The notes below the pieces were generated by a model. That model searched no databases and was not told the origin of the DNA. It saw only the letters and a list, made by a program, of their open reading frames with translations. The position numbers were made by a program, and so were the translations under genes. 64,000 nt of DNA from Pseudomonas sp. BN417 (GTDB taxonomy: Bacteria > Pseudomonadota > Gammaproteobacteria > Pseudomonadales > Pseudomonadaceae): NCBI RefSeq assembly GCF_029871205.1, contig NZ_SSOJ01000115.1, positions 1 through 64,000 of the forward strand, in the 5' to 3' direction. Position 1 is the first letter of the stretch; each line of letters opens with the position of its first letter. Of this stretch, positions 21,059 through 29,866 are shown piece after piece.

Positions 21059-21939
21059 AGCGCTTCAGTTTCTCCACCCTGATGCTGTGGGTGGGTCTGC
21101 TGTTCATTTACCTGCCGATGGTCATCCTGGTCATCTACTCCTTCAACGCCTCCAAGCTGGTGACTGTCTGGGGCGGCTGGTCGGTGAAGTGGTACGTGGG
21201 CCTCTTGGACAACACCCAGCTGATGAACTCGGTGGGCCGTTCCCTGGAGATCGCCTGCTACACCGCGATCGCCGCGGTGGCCCTGGGTACCCTGGCCGCC
21301 TTCGTGCTGACCCGCATCCCGCGCTTCCGTGGCCGTACCGTATTCGGCGGCATGGTCACCGCGCCGCTGGTCATGCCCGAGGTGATCACCGGTCTGTCGC
21401 TGCTGCTGCTCTTCGTGGCCATGGCGCAACTGATCGGCTGGCCCCAGGAGCGTGGCATCGTCACCATCTGGATCGCCCACACCACCTTCTGTTCGGCCTA
21501 CGTGGCCATCGTGGTGTCGGCGCGCCTGCGCGAGCTGGACCTGTCCATCGAAGAGGCGGCCATGGACCTGGGCGCGCGGCCGTGGAAGGTGTTCCTGCTG
21601 ATCACCATCCCGATGATCGCACCGTCGCTGGCGGCGGGCGGCATGATGTCCTTCGCCCTGTCCCTGGACGACCTGGTCCTGGCCAGCTTCGTCTCCGGTC
21701 CCGGCTCCACCACCCTGCCGATGGAGGTCTTCTCCGCCGTGCGCCTGGGCGTGAAACCGGAGATCAACGCCGTGGCCAGCCTGATCCTGCTGACCGTCTC
21801 GCTCTTCACCTTCTTCGCCTGGTTCTTCACCCGCCAGGCCGAGGAACGTCGCAAGCGCGCGATCCAGCAGGCGATGGAAACCATGGCCGAGGAAGCCTCC
21901 GCCTCCACCTGGAAGCCGACCTCCACCCAGGCCGCCTGA
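21055..21939 (+). CDS. spuH: Polyamine ABC transporter permease SpuH
   Basis: 294 residues, PotI-like, about six membrane segments; begins MKRFSFSTLMLWVGLLFIYLP and carries the EAA loop SIEEAAMDLGARPWKVFLLITIP. The start is fixed by the second GGAGGGCAAGGTATGA copy. Last gene of the spu set; a strong hairpin follows. Confidence 0.95.
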   Translation: MKRFSFSTLMLWVGLLFIYLPMVILVIYSFNASKLVTVWGGWSVKWYVGLLDNTQLMNSVGRSLEIACYTAIAAVALGTLAAFVLTRIPRFRGRTVFGGMVTAPLVMPEVITGLSLLLLFVAMAQLIGWPQERGIVTIWIAHTTFCSAYVAIVVSARLRELDLSIEEAAMDLGARPWKVFLLITIPMIAPSLAAGGMMSFALSLDDLVLASFVSGPGSTTLPMEVFSAVRLGVKPEINAVASLILLTVSLFTFFAWFFTRQAEERRKRAIQQAMETMAEEASASTWKPTSTQAA

Positions 21940-21954
21940 TCCAGCGCTGCAAAA

Positions 21955-21984
21955 GACAAAGGCCATCTTCGGGTGGCCTTTGTC
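21955..21984 (+). terminator. Terminator after spuH
   Basis: GACAAAGGCCA / TGGCCTTTGTC, perfect 11-bp arms with an 8-base loop, 15 bp after the spuH stop. Beyond it the 340-bp gap to the acylase gene holds only a family B repeat. Confidence 0.8.
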
Positions 21985-22132
21985 GTTGTGGGCAATTCGG
22001 CGGTGCAAGGAGGGGCTGTGGGCAAGCTGATTCATTTGAACTTGGGAGACCACGCCCTTGAGACGTGGCCATGAGCAACCGGCTCTGCCTGTCACGACTC
22101 AAGTGGTTTGGATTGAGCGACGTAGCCGGCCG

Positions 22133-22211
22133 GTAGGGTGCGCCGTGCGCACCAGTGGTTGAGCGTCGCGCGGGAGCCGATCGCGCAATCGGTGCGCGCA
22201 GCGCACCCTAC
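22133..22211. repeat. Family B palindromic repeat
   Basis: GTAGGGTGCGCCGTGCGCACC at the left and GGTGCGCGCAGCGCACCCTAC at the right, separated by about 37 bp. Lies between the convergent spuH and acylase genes. Confidence 0.85.
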
Positions 22212-22279
22212 AGTGGGCCAAGCGCCGGAGTGGTACGTCGAATGCGAGGGTAGGCTTGGCCCCCTGCAGGATGCCTGCC

Positions 22280-24661
22280 TCAGTTGGCGGGTTTGAGCAC
22301 CAGGGTTTCCCGGCTGTTGGCCTTCACCTCTTCCTCGTTGAAGTGCATCGGCAGGTACTCGCCCTTGATGTAGGCCTCGGCCTGGTCGGCGTAATGACGG
22401 TCGAAGGGCACGCCGCTCTGGCCGACCGGGTTGATGCCCAGGCCGTGGGCGCCGTCGGCGAGGTCGATCAGGCGGCGCGTCGAGGGGCCGTAAACCACCT
22501 GCCAGGGTGCCGGGCCGACGCGGTGGGAGAGGTTGTTCGGCGTCTCGTGTCCGCCCGGTGCGGCGAAGGGGCCGACGTTGAACAGCCGGTCCAGCGGCTG
22601 CTGCTGGCCCAGCGGGTGGTTGTGGGTCAGGGTGTGCGCCTTCCCCCAGTCCCATTTGGCGCTGTCCGCGCCGAGGGTCGTGCGCAGGTGGGCGAGGCTC
22701 GCCTGCCAGGCTGCCTTGACGATCTCGGCCCGGCTCTCGACGGGCGCGGTGCCGCGTCGGTCCCACCAGGGCGACTGGTCGTCCGCGGTCAGGCGCGGCA
22801 GGGCGACGTCGAGTACGCGGGTCTGCAGCAGGCTGTCGAAGAAGGCGTCGCCCAGTTCGTCCTGCATCGCGACGCGGGTCAGCTCATAGGCCAGCTGGTT
22901 GAACAAGGTCGCGGGGATGGAGTCCAGTTCGTGGTCGCCGTTCCAGTCCGCCAGTCGCTCGACCAGTTGCTGCTCCTCCTGGTTCGTGGCAGCCGCCCGC
23001 AGCTCATCGAGAATGGGGGCGAGCAGGCGCGGGGCGTAGCCGCTTCCCGGGTCCAGTTGCAGCGCCTGGCTGTTGCTCAGGTCCCACTTCACGCCGGGCT
23101 GGGCCAGCTTCTGGTCCAGGCGCTGGCCGCGGTCCGGCAGGTTGTAGTAGCCGGGGATGGCGACGCCGGTGGGCGACTGCGGCTGGTAGTTGGCGGAGAC
23201 GATATAGCCGCGTGGCGGGTTCTCCTCCTGCGGGTTGGCGCTGAAGGGCTGGAAGCCGGGCTTGTCCGCCTCGCCCGTGCTGCCGTCGAGGATGAAGTAG
23301 GGGTTCACCCCGTCGGGGCGCTGCGGCAGCCGGGCGGAGGCCCACCAGCCGATGTCGCCGCCGGCATTGGCCCAGACCACGTTCAGCCCCGGCGCGTGGA
23401 TCTTCTCGGCGGCGGCGCGGGCCTTGCCCAGACTGTCGGCGCGGTTGAGTTGGTAGAAGGCGTCGAGGATGGGGTTTTCGGTTTCGAGGAAGGCCCACCA
23501 CATGGCGATCGGCGTCTTGCCGGCGGCGGCGCCGAGGGCATCGTTGATGATCGGGCCGTGGGGCGAGCGGCGCAGGGTCAGCCGCACCGGCTCGCCGTCC
23601 TTGACCTGGATGGCCTCTTCGCGGCTTTCCATGTCCACCCAGCGGCCCTGGTACCAGACCTGGTTGGGGTTGTCCGGGTTGGTCTTCTCGGCGACCAGGT
23701 CGAGGTCGTCGTTCTGGAACATGGTCAGGCTCCAGGCGAACTGCTCGTTGTGCCCCAGCGACGCGACCGGGTTGAGCGCCTGGTGATGGCCGTAGAGGTT
23801 GAAGCCGGGATAGCTCAGCTGCGCCTCGTACCAGACCGCGGGTACGGCGAAGCGAATGTGCGGGTCGCCGGCCAGCAGCGGTTTGCCGCTGGCGGTGCGG
23901 CTGCCGGACACGGCCCAGGCGTTGCTGCCTTCGAACTGCGGCAGGCCGGCCTCGACCAGGGCCTGCTGGCTGAGGTGGGCCAGGCGGTTGAGGTCCTGCC
24001 AGTCGGTGCTGGCCAACGGCTGGCCGACCACGCCTTCAGGATGCCAGTCGAGATCGAAGGCCTTCAGGTAGTCGGCGCCCAGTTCGTCGCGCACGTAGGT
24101 CAGCACCGGTTCGGTACGGAAGGCGGCGGCGAAGCTGTAGGCCATGTAGCCCACCACGGAGAGGGTGTCCTCGACCGTGAAGGGGCGCTTCTCGATGCCC
24201 AGCAGGTCGAACTCCACCGGCGCGGGACGGCTGTCCTGGAACTGGTTCACGCCATCCAGGTAGGCCAGGAGGGCCTTGGCTGCCGGACTGTCCCGGTCCA
24301 GCTTGCGTGCGTATTCGTCCGCGTGGGCGCGGATCCCCAAGGTGCGGAACAGGCGGTCGGTATCGACCAGGCGGGCGCCGAGGATTTCGGCAAGTTCGCC
24401 GCGGGCCAGGCGGCGCAGCATCTCCATCTGGAACAGGCGGTCCTGGGCGTGGACGAAGCCGAGAGCGCGGTACATGTCCGCCTCGTTGGCGGCCTGGATA
24501 TGCGGTACGCCACGCTCGTCGTAGCGCACCGTGACGGGCGCCGAGAGGTGCTCCAGGGCCAGTTCGCCACTGCGTTGCGGCTTGCTGCTTTCGCTATACC
24601 AGGTGGCGCCGGCGGCGGCAGCGGCGATGATGACAGCCAGGGCGGTCAGGGTGCGTTTCAT
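22280..24661 (-). CDS. hacB: Penicillin-amidase-family acylase, HacB-like (acyl-homoserine lactone acylase)
   Basis: 793 residues. N-terminal nucleophile hydrolase made as a precursor: signal/anchor segment (ALAVIIAAAAAGATW), alpha part (MYRALGFVHAQDRLFQMEMLRR), then EGSNAWAVSG, where Ser246 after Gly is the expected self-cleavage point and nucleophile of the beta chain; PLLAGDPHIRFAVPAVWYE follows as usual. In PAO1 the gene next to spuH (PA0305) encodes HacB, a quorum-signal acylase. The ATG with AAGGAGAGCCGTGC upstream was chosen over an earlier in-frame Met. Substrate (long-chain AHL, other amides) is inferred. Confidence 0.9.
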   Translation of the reverse strand: MKRTLTALAVIIAAAAAGATWYSESSKPQRSGELALEHLSAPVTVRYDERGVPHIQAANEADMYRALGFVHAQDRLFQMEMLRRLARGELAEILGARLVDTDRLFRTLGIRAHADEYARKLDRDSPAAKALLAYLDGVNQFQDSRPAPVEFDLLGIEKRPFTVEDTLSVVGYMAYSFAAAFRTEPVLTYVRDELGADYLKAFDLDWHPEGVVGQPLASTDWQDLNRLAHLSQQALVEAGLPQFEGSNAWAVSGSRTASGKPLLAGDPHIRFAVPAVWYEAQLSYPGFNLYGHHQALNPVASLGHNEQFAWSLTMFQNDDLDLVAEKTNPDNPNQVWYQGRWVDMESREEAIQVKDGEPVRLTLRRSPHGPIINDALGAAAGKTPIAMWWAFLETENPILDAFYQLNRADSLGKARAAAEKIHAPGLNVVWANAGGDIGWWASARLPQRPDGVNPYFILDGSTGEADKPGFQPFSANPQEENPPRGYIVSANYQPQSPTGVAIPGYYNLPDRGQRLDQKLAQPGVKWDLSNSQALQLDPGSGYAPRLLAPILDELRAAATNQEEQQLVERLADWNGDHELDSIPATLFNQLAYELTRVAMQDELGDAFFDSLLQTRVLDVALPRLTADDQSPWWDRRGTAPVESRAEIVKAAWQASLAHLRTTLGADSAKWDWGKAHTLTHNHPLGQQQPLDRLFNVGPFAAPGGHETPNNLSHRVGPAPWQVVYGPSTRRLIDLADGAHGLGINPVGQSGVPFDRHYADQAEAYIKGEYLPMHFNEEEVKANSRETLVLKPAN

Positions 24662-24717
24662 GCACGGCTCTCCTTGTTGTAGTCGGCGCATTCTGCTCAA
24701 GAGCGGGCCGCCCAGGC

Positions 24718-24756
24718 ATTGACCTGCGACGTGCGAGCTGGAAGTCTTCGGTCAAT
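24718..24756. promoter_or_regulatory. Inverted repeat in the hacB/araC divergent promoter region
   Basis: ATTGACC, 25 bases, GGTCAAT: perfect 7-bp arms with centres 32 bp apart (three helical turns), between the divergent acylase and AraC-type genes. Could be the site of the AraC-type regulator; function is inferred from position only. Confidence 0.4.
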
Positions 24757-24771
24757 TCCGTGGAGCCCGCC

Positions 24772-25812
24772 ATGTCCGATGTCCATCCCGACTCCGCACC
24801 CAGTGCGCCGCTGACCCATTCCGCCACCCTGCGCCGCCTGCTCTACGAGGCCCTGGCGGACCTCGGCCTGGACCCGGCGGAGATCTACCGCGGCGTCAAT
24901 CAGCACCGCCGCCTGCGCCCGCCGCCAGTGGACGGGCGCTTGCGCCACGATGATGCGCCACAGTTCTGGATGGCTGCCGAGGGCCTGACCGGCGACCCCG
25001 ATATCGGCCTGCACCTGGGCGAGGTGATGAAGCCGCGCCTGCTCGACGTCGTGGGTTACCTGCTGCTGGCCAGCCGCGACCTGGGCGAGGCGCTGGCGAG
25101 TTTCCTGCGTTTCCAGCACATCCTGTCCGGTGGTTTCGTCGCCCAGCTGCAGGAGGACACCGGGCAGGCGCGGCTGGTGATCGACCTCAACTACCTGGGC
25201 TTCGCTTCCCTGCGCCAGCAGATGGAATGCCTGGCGCTGCTGCTGATCAAGCTGCTGGGTTCGGTCACCGATGGCGAGTTCCGCCTGGACGGGGTGCATT
25301 TCCGCCATGCCCGGCCGGCGCGGGTGGTCGAACACAAGCGGCTGTTCGGCCTGTTGCCCGAGTTCGGCTGCGAGCACGATGTGCTGCTGTTCCCCGCAGC
25401 CTTGCTGAAACGCCCCTCGCGGACGGCCAATCCCGAGCTGCACCAGCTACTCTGGCGACACGCCGAGGAGCAGCTGGTCGCGCTGGAGGGCAATGACCTG
25501 CTCAACCGTCTGCGCTACCTGCTGGGCGTGCGCCTGGGCCAGGTGGACTGCTCGCTGGCAGCCTGCGGTGCCGAGCTGGGTCTTGGCGCCGGCGCGCTGC
25601 AGCGCGCCCTGGCCGAGCAGGGCAGCAACCTGCGGCGGGTGCGTGAAGCGGTACAACAGGCGCGCGCCCTGGAGCTGCTGCGCGAGGGCCGGGCGGTGCG
25701 GGAGGTGGCCAAGGCTTGTGGCTTCGCCGAGCTGTCGCCCTTCTACCGCGCCTTCCGGCGCTGGTACGGTGCGCCGCCGGAGGCCTACCGGGCGCGCCTG
25801 AGCACAGGCTAG
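24772..25812 (+). CDS. AraC-family transcriptional regulator (arabinose-binding-like N-terminus)
   Basis: 346 residues. The N-terminal two thirds (DLGLDPAEIYRGVN, DPDIGLHLGEVMKPRLLDVVGYLLLAS) match the OruR/ArgR-like sensor type common in Pseudomonas. The C-terminal double helix-turn-helix is seen in LGAGALQRALAEQGSNLRRV and LREGRAVREVAKACGFAELSPFYRAFRRWYG (in parts). ATG at 24772 has GGAG 6 bp upstream. Divergent from the acylase, so it probably controls that gene. Its stop overlaps the next, convergent gene by 3 bases. Confidence 0.88.
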   Translation: MSDVHPDSAPSAPLTHSATLRRLLYEALADLGLDPAEIYRGVNQHRRLRPPPVDGRLRHDDAPQFWMAAEGLTGDPDIGLHLGEVMKPRLLDVVGYLLLASRDLGEALASFLRFQHILSGGFVAQLQEDTGQARLVIDLNYLGFASLRQQMECLALLLIKLLGSVTDGEFRLDGVHFRHARPARVVEHKRLFGLLPEFGCEHDVLLFPAALLKRPSRTANPELHQLLWRHAEEQLVALEGNDLLNRLRYLLGVRLGQVDCSLAACGAELGLGAGALQRALAEQGSNLRRVREAVQQARALELLREGRAVREVAKACGFAELSPFYRAFRRWYGAPPEAYRARLSTG

Positions 25813-26384
25813 GAGGGCTCGCGCCAGGCGCAGAAACACCCAGCCGCCAGGGTGCTGCCAGCACTCACCGGGCGCTTGTCGATCAGGGCTTCGAGTATGG
25901 GTTCGATGAAGCTGTTGGCCGAGTTGCACACCGCCCCCTCGCTATAGGGGCCGAAGTAGGCCAGGCGGCCGTCGCTATCCCAGATGCCGACGGCGGGGAC
26001 CGCCGGCAGCTGCTCGGCGCCAGGCAGCTCGGACAGCGGCTGCAGGGCCTCCAGGCCAGGCGGCAGCCGGCCCTTGCTGCCGGGCTTCTGTACCGCGTAG
26101 AAGGCCACGCCTTGGGGTGCGAAGCGCTGGATCAGCTCGGCCAGGTGCTGCTGGTTGCCGGCGTTGCAGGGGCAGGCCGGGTCCCAGAAGTGCACCAGGC
26201 GAATCGGTCCCTGTCCGGCGAGGCTCGCCGGCAGGCGCAGGTGCTCGCCGGAGAAGACCGTGGCCTGGTCGTTGAAGGGACGGACGTAGCGCGTTTCGTA
26301 CCAGCGCAAGGCCAGCAGGATGGCGCTGACGCAGGCCAGGAGGAAGAGGCTGGTCAACAGGGTCTTGAGTCGGGGTGCGCGCAT
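25809..26384 (-). CDS. Membrane-anchored thioredoxin-like protein (DUF6436-like)
   Basis: 191 residues. One membrane segment near the N-terminus (TLLTSLFLLACVSAILLALRW) is followed by a thioredoxin-like domain: IRLVHFWDPACPCNAGNQQH, where CPC replaces the usual CxxC, then QGVAFYAVQKPG and LPAVPAVGIWDSDGRLAYFGPY with the cis-Pro region. Probably periplasm-facing redox protein. The CPC arrangement means classical disulfide exchange is uncertain. The start with GGCCCCC upstream (ATG at 26384) fits the anchor. Confidence 0.75.
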   Translation of the reverse strand: MRAPRLKTLLTSLFLLACVSAILLALRWYETRYVRPFNDQATVFSGEHLRLPASLAGQGPIRLVHFWDPACPCNAGNQQHLAELIQRFAPQGVAFYAVQKPGSKGRLPPGLEALQPLSELPGAEQLPAVPAVGIWDSDGRLAYFGPYSEGAVCNSANSFIEPILEALIDKRPVSAGSTLAAGCFCAWREPS

Positions 26385-26506
26385 GGAAAGGGGGCCTTTG
26401 CGAAGGCGCGTAGCTTGCCACGTTGCGCCGGGCAGCTGAATATCGGCAGCCGGCCAGGGACCCAGGCGGTCCTGTGGATATTCACGCTGCACCCAGGGAA
26501 AGCCCG

Positions 26507-27448
26507 ATGCCAGACCACTTCCAGCCCGATCTCCTGCGCTCGCTGTTGCGACCCTTGGCCGCAGGCGCCCCCGACCTGCGGCTGGCGCAGAATTATCGCG
26601 CGTTCTACCGGATGGACTTCTCCACGCGCTACCCGGGTCTTTCGACTCGCCTGGGCTGCGTCGAGGCGGCCGGCCATACCCTGGCCACCCAGCTCTGGCT
26701 GCCGCCCGAGCCGCGCGCCAGCCTGGTGATGTTGCACGGCTACTACGACCACATGGGCCTCTATGGACACCTGGTGGACTGGGCGCTGGGCATGGGCTTC
26801 GCGGTGATCGCCTGCGACCTGCCCGGCCACGGCCTATCCAGTGGCGCGCGGGCCAGCATCGGCGACTTCGCCGAGTACCAGGCCGCCCTCGACGCCCTGC
26901 TGGGCGAGGCCGCGGTCCTGGACCTGCCGCAGCCCTGGCACCTGGCCGGGCAGAGTACCGGTGGCGCCATCCTGCTGGACTACCTGCTGACCGGCACGCC
27001 GCGCCCGGGGCTGGGCGAAACCCTGCTCTTCGCGCCGTTGGTGCGCCCGCGCGCCTGGGGCTGGTCGAAGTTCAGCTACCGGCTGCTGCGCCCCTTCGTC
27101 GAGGGCATTCCGCGGCGCTTCAGCGTCAACTCGGGCGACGCCGAGTTCATCGAGTTCGTCCAGCACCATGACCCCCTGCAGCCGCAGACCTTGCCCACCG
27201 CCTGGGTCGGCGCGCTGGCGCGCTGGGTGCCGCGCATCGAATCCGCGCCGCGCTGCAGCCGCCGGCCGCTGGTGATCCAGGGCGATGGCGACATGACGGT
27301 GGACTGGAAGCACAACCTTGGGGTGCTGGCCGACAAGTTCGATCGGCCCGAGGTGCTGATGCTGGAAGGGGCCGGGCACCATCTGGTGAACGAGCTGCCG
27401 GCCTATCGGGCCCGCTACTTCGGCTTCCTGCGGGAGAGGCTGGGGTAG
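26507..27448 (+). CDS. Alpha/beta hydrolase (serine aminopeptidase S33 / monoacylglycerol lipase type)
   Basis: 313 residues. The core motifs are present: oxyanion-side LVMLHGYYDHMGLYGHLV, nucleophile elbow AGQSTGGAILLDY, acid residue in IQGDGDMTVDWKHN and catalytic His in EGAGHHLVNELP. Close to Hydrolase_4 lipases/esterases; exact substrate unknown. ATG at 26507 follows CAGGGAAAG. Confidence 0.85.
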   Translation: MPDHFQPDLLRSLLRPLAAGAPDLRLAQNYRAFYRMDFSTRYPGLSTRLGCVEAAGHTLATQLWLPPEPRASLVMLHGYYDHMGLYGHLVDWALGMGFAVIACDLPGHGLSSGARASIGDFAEYQAALDALLGEAAVLDLPQPWHLAGQSTGGAILLDYLLTGTPRPGLGETLLFAPLVRPRAWGWSKFSYRLLRPFVEGIPRRFSVNSGDAEFIEFVQHHDPLQPQTLPTAWVGALARWVPRIESAPRCSRRPLVIQGDGDMTVDWKHNLGVLADKFDRPEVLMLEGAGHHLVNELPAYRARYFGFLRERLG

Positions 27449-27494
27449 CGAAAAGGCGGGGGAGAGGCGTTCGTAGGCGTCGTTGCGCGACGGC

Positions 27495-28250
27495 TCAGAG
27501 GCCCTGCTGCGCGGAGGCGTCCTGGCCCACGGCCAGGCCGGCGCGCACGGCGGCGAGGGCGGCCTGGTAGTAGGCCTTGCCGTCAGCCGACTCGGCGAAG
27601 GTGACGAACTCTTCCAGCTCCGGATCGGACAGATCGCGATAGACATAGAGCAGGGTGTTGTCCAGGTCGTTGCCGATCTGTTCCATCAGGCGCTGGCGCT
27701 GGCCGTCGATCATGCCCTGGGCCTGCCCGCCACCGAGCAGGCCGGGAAGCATCTGGCTCAGGCTGTCCGCGGCGACGCCAGCCAGGGCCAGACTGACTTC
27801 GGCGCCGGCTTCGCGCGCCGGGATGGCCTGGGCCAGGTGGCGAATCAGCAGCCGGCGGGTGGCATCCGCTTCGATGCGCGGCAAGCCATTGGTGTGCTTC
27901 GCCAATTGGTCACGGCGGGTGGCCAGGGTTTCCGCGGCGATGATCTTGCGTCCCAGCGGCGACTGGAAGAACGCCAGGGCCGGACGCGGGTCGTTGAGCT
28001 GGCCGCGCAGGGCGGTCTGGGCGCGCTGGTCGATGGCCTGGGGCTGGAAGCGACGATTGCTGTTCTCCACCAGCGCCTGGTAGACCGCCGGCGGCAGGGT
28101 CTGCTGGTAGCGCTGCTGGGCTGCCGTGAGGGCATCGTTGAAATGCGCCCGCTGTTCCGGCCAACCGGCCGCCTGGTAAAGGCTGGCATGGTCGTCGGCC
28201 AGGGCCGGCAGGCCGAGGAGCAGGAGGGTGACGGCGAAGAGCAGGCGCAT
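27495..28250 (-). CDS. Periplasmic DUF2059-like protein
   Basis: 251 residues with a signal peptide (MRLLFAVTLLLLGLPALA). The C-terminal part (YVYRDLSDPELEEFVTFAESADGKAYYQAA) has the DUF2059 look. The middle contains helical Gln/Ala-rich sequence without known catalytic motifs. No function can be assigned. Convergent with the hydrolase gene. Confidence 0.75.
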   Translation of the reverse strand: MRLLFAVTLLLLGLPALADDHASLYQAAGWPEQRAHFNDALTAAQQRYQQTLPPAVYQALVENSNRRFQPQAIDQRAQTALRGQLNDPRPALAFFQSPLGRKIIAAETLATRRDQLAKHTNGLPRIEADATRRLLIRHLAQAIPAREAGAEVSLALAGVAADSLSQMLPGLLGGGQAQGMIDGQRQRLMEQIGNDLDNTLLYVYRDLSDPELEEFVTFAESADGKAYYQAALAAVRAGLAVGQDASAQQGL

Positions 28251-28452
28251 GGAATCTCCTTGGTGACGCAGTCCGCTGTTCGTATCGGACCCACTCGTAC
28301 GGCATCGGTTCGGCGGGGGAAGGCGGTGGCGGTCGGGCAGGGCGGGGTTGAGCGTGCGGCTATTCTCTGCGGACTCGGGCTTTATTGTCGAGGCTTCGGA
28401 AACGGCCTCAATTCATGTGGGAACAATCCTGCGCACTGGTAGAATGCGCCGC

Positions 28453-29073
28453 ATGAATGCCCCCGCCGATTTCCCACAACTTGCTCCGATCGTCGACGAC
28501 CTGGCCAGCCAGGGCTGGTCCCATCAGAGCCTGGCGCTGCCCGCCGAACTCACCGCTGCTTTGGCCGGGGAGTGCCGTGCCCGTGCCGCCGCCGGAAGCC
28601 TGGAGCCGGCCTCGGTGGGACGCGGCGATGGCCAGCAGCTCCGCGAAGGCATACGCGGCGATCGCATCCACTGGCTGGAGCCCGGCCAGTCGGTGGCCAG
28701 CGATGCCTACCTGGGATTGATGGATGAACTGCGCGAGCGGCTCAACCGCGAGCTGTACCTGGGGCTGGAGGACTTCGAGTGCCACTTCGCCCTCTATCCG
28801 CCCGGCGCCTTCTACCAGAAGCACCTGGATCGCTTCCGCGATGACGACCGTCGCGCGGTTTCAGTGGTGGCCTACCTCAATGCCGACTGGCGGCCGGAGC
28901 AGGGCGGCGCCCTGCGCCTCCACCTGGCCGAGGGAGAGCATGATGTGCTGCCCGAAGGCGGCAGCCTGGTGGTCTTCCTCTCCGCCGAACTGCCCCACGA
29001 GGTACTGCCGGCCAGCCGCGAGCGCCTGTCCCTGACCGGCTGGTTCCGCCGCCGCGGTAGCGGTCCGCTCTGA
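28453..29073 (+). CDS. 2OG-Fe(II) oxygenase (prolyl 4-hydroxylase-like)
   Basis: 206 residues. The iron ligands are visible: HxD in FYQKHLDRF and the distal His in ELPHEVLPASRERLSLTGWF, which also carries the 2-oxoglutarate-binding Arg. The jelly-roll strand VVAYLNADWRPEQGGALRLHL lies between. Hydroxylates an unknown substrate, possibly a protein. No good ribosome-binding site is seen; an ATG nine bases upstream is the alternative start. Confidence 0.85.
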   Translation: MNAPADFPQLAPIVDDLASQGWSHQSLALPAELTAALAGECRARAAAGSLEPASVGRGDGQQLREGIRGDRIHWLEPGQSVASDAYLGLMDELRERLNRELYLGLEDFECHFALYPPGAFYQKHLDRFRDDDRRAVSVVAYLNADWRPEQGGALRLHLAEGEHDVLPEGGSLVVFLSAELPHEVLPASRERLSLTGWFRRRGSGPL

Positions 29074-29084
29074 TCCGGCGGGCC

Positions 29085-29642
29085 TCAGTGGCCCCAGACC
29101 TTGAAGGTGCCGCGCAGGTCGGTGATATCACGGATTTCCAGGCTGCCGATGCGACTGTCACCAATGTGCATGTCGGCGCCGACCCGCACGCGGATGCGTT
29201 GGGCCGGAATGCCGCTGCCCAGTAGCTGGTCGTTGATGGTGGTGAGGTCCGGCAGCTCCAGGCGGACCTGCTGGGTGCCGGAGGCGGATTTTGTCACGTC
29301 GAGCTTCAGGGTCGGCTGGTCGACGCCGAGTATCGGCACGGTCAGGCCGAGTTGCGCCGGACCCAGGGCGAAGCTGCCGCCGCTGCCGTTGGGGCAGTCG
29401 CCAGGCTTGCCGCAGCCGTTGTCGATGCGGATGTTGCGCAGCGACAGGCTGCCGCCGTCGTCGTTCCAGCTCAGGCTGTCGATGCGAGCCATCACGTCCA
29501 GGCGCAGGTTGATCCCGGACTGGCCGGTGATCTGGCTCAGCGCCTGGTTGTCCAGGGATTCGAGGGCGGCCTGGCCGGGACCGCTGAGCAGCGCGGTGCA
29601 GCAGGCCAGGGCAAGGCGGAGGTTGTTTGTTGTCATGGGCAT
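29085..29642 (-). CDS. Exported protein with ALSQITGQSGINL motif (DUF6160-like)
   Basis: 185 residues. Signal peptide ending PGQAALESLDNQALSQITGQSGINLRLD; this ALSQITGQSGI start is shared with secreted/outer-membrane proteins of the FilA/DUF6160 group, often linked to pilus-type loci, but no pilus genes are near. The rest is beta-rich (LSLRNIRIDNGCGKPGDCPNG, with two Cys). AGGAGCGTGCC precedes the ATG. Role unknown. Confidence 0.65.
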   Translation of the reverse strand: MPMTTNNLRLALACCTALLSGPGQAALESLDNQALSQITGQSGINLRLDVMARIDSLSWNDDGGSLSLRNIRIDNGCGKPGDCPNGSGGSFALGPAQLGLTVPILGVDQPTLKLDVTKSASGTQQVRLELPDLTTINDQLLGSGIPAQRIRVRVGADMHIGDSRIGSLEIRDITDLRGTFKVWGH

Positions 29643-29866
29643 GGCACGCTCCTGTGCGTTTGGCGCGCTGAGTCTGGAGCGTGGCGCGGGAGGCGGCCAG
29701 TGGCGCGCGGCGCTTCCCGCCTAAGGATGGGGCGGCGGCCGGCCGCGCCGCGAACGGCTTGGCAATTGCCGGCCTGCTGCCCTACCTTCGATCAGGGCGC
29801 GGTCGCCGCCAGTGCCCGCCGTATTACCCGGGGTGACTGCTAGCGGCGCCCTACGAGGAGATGAAG

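Noticed and set aside
22256-24682. An 808-codon plus-strand reading frame opposite the acylase gene
   Set aside because: It lacks any recognisable domain and mirrors the hacB codon pattern; long antisense frames are common in high-GC Pseudomonas DNA.
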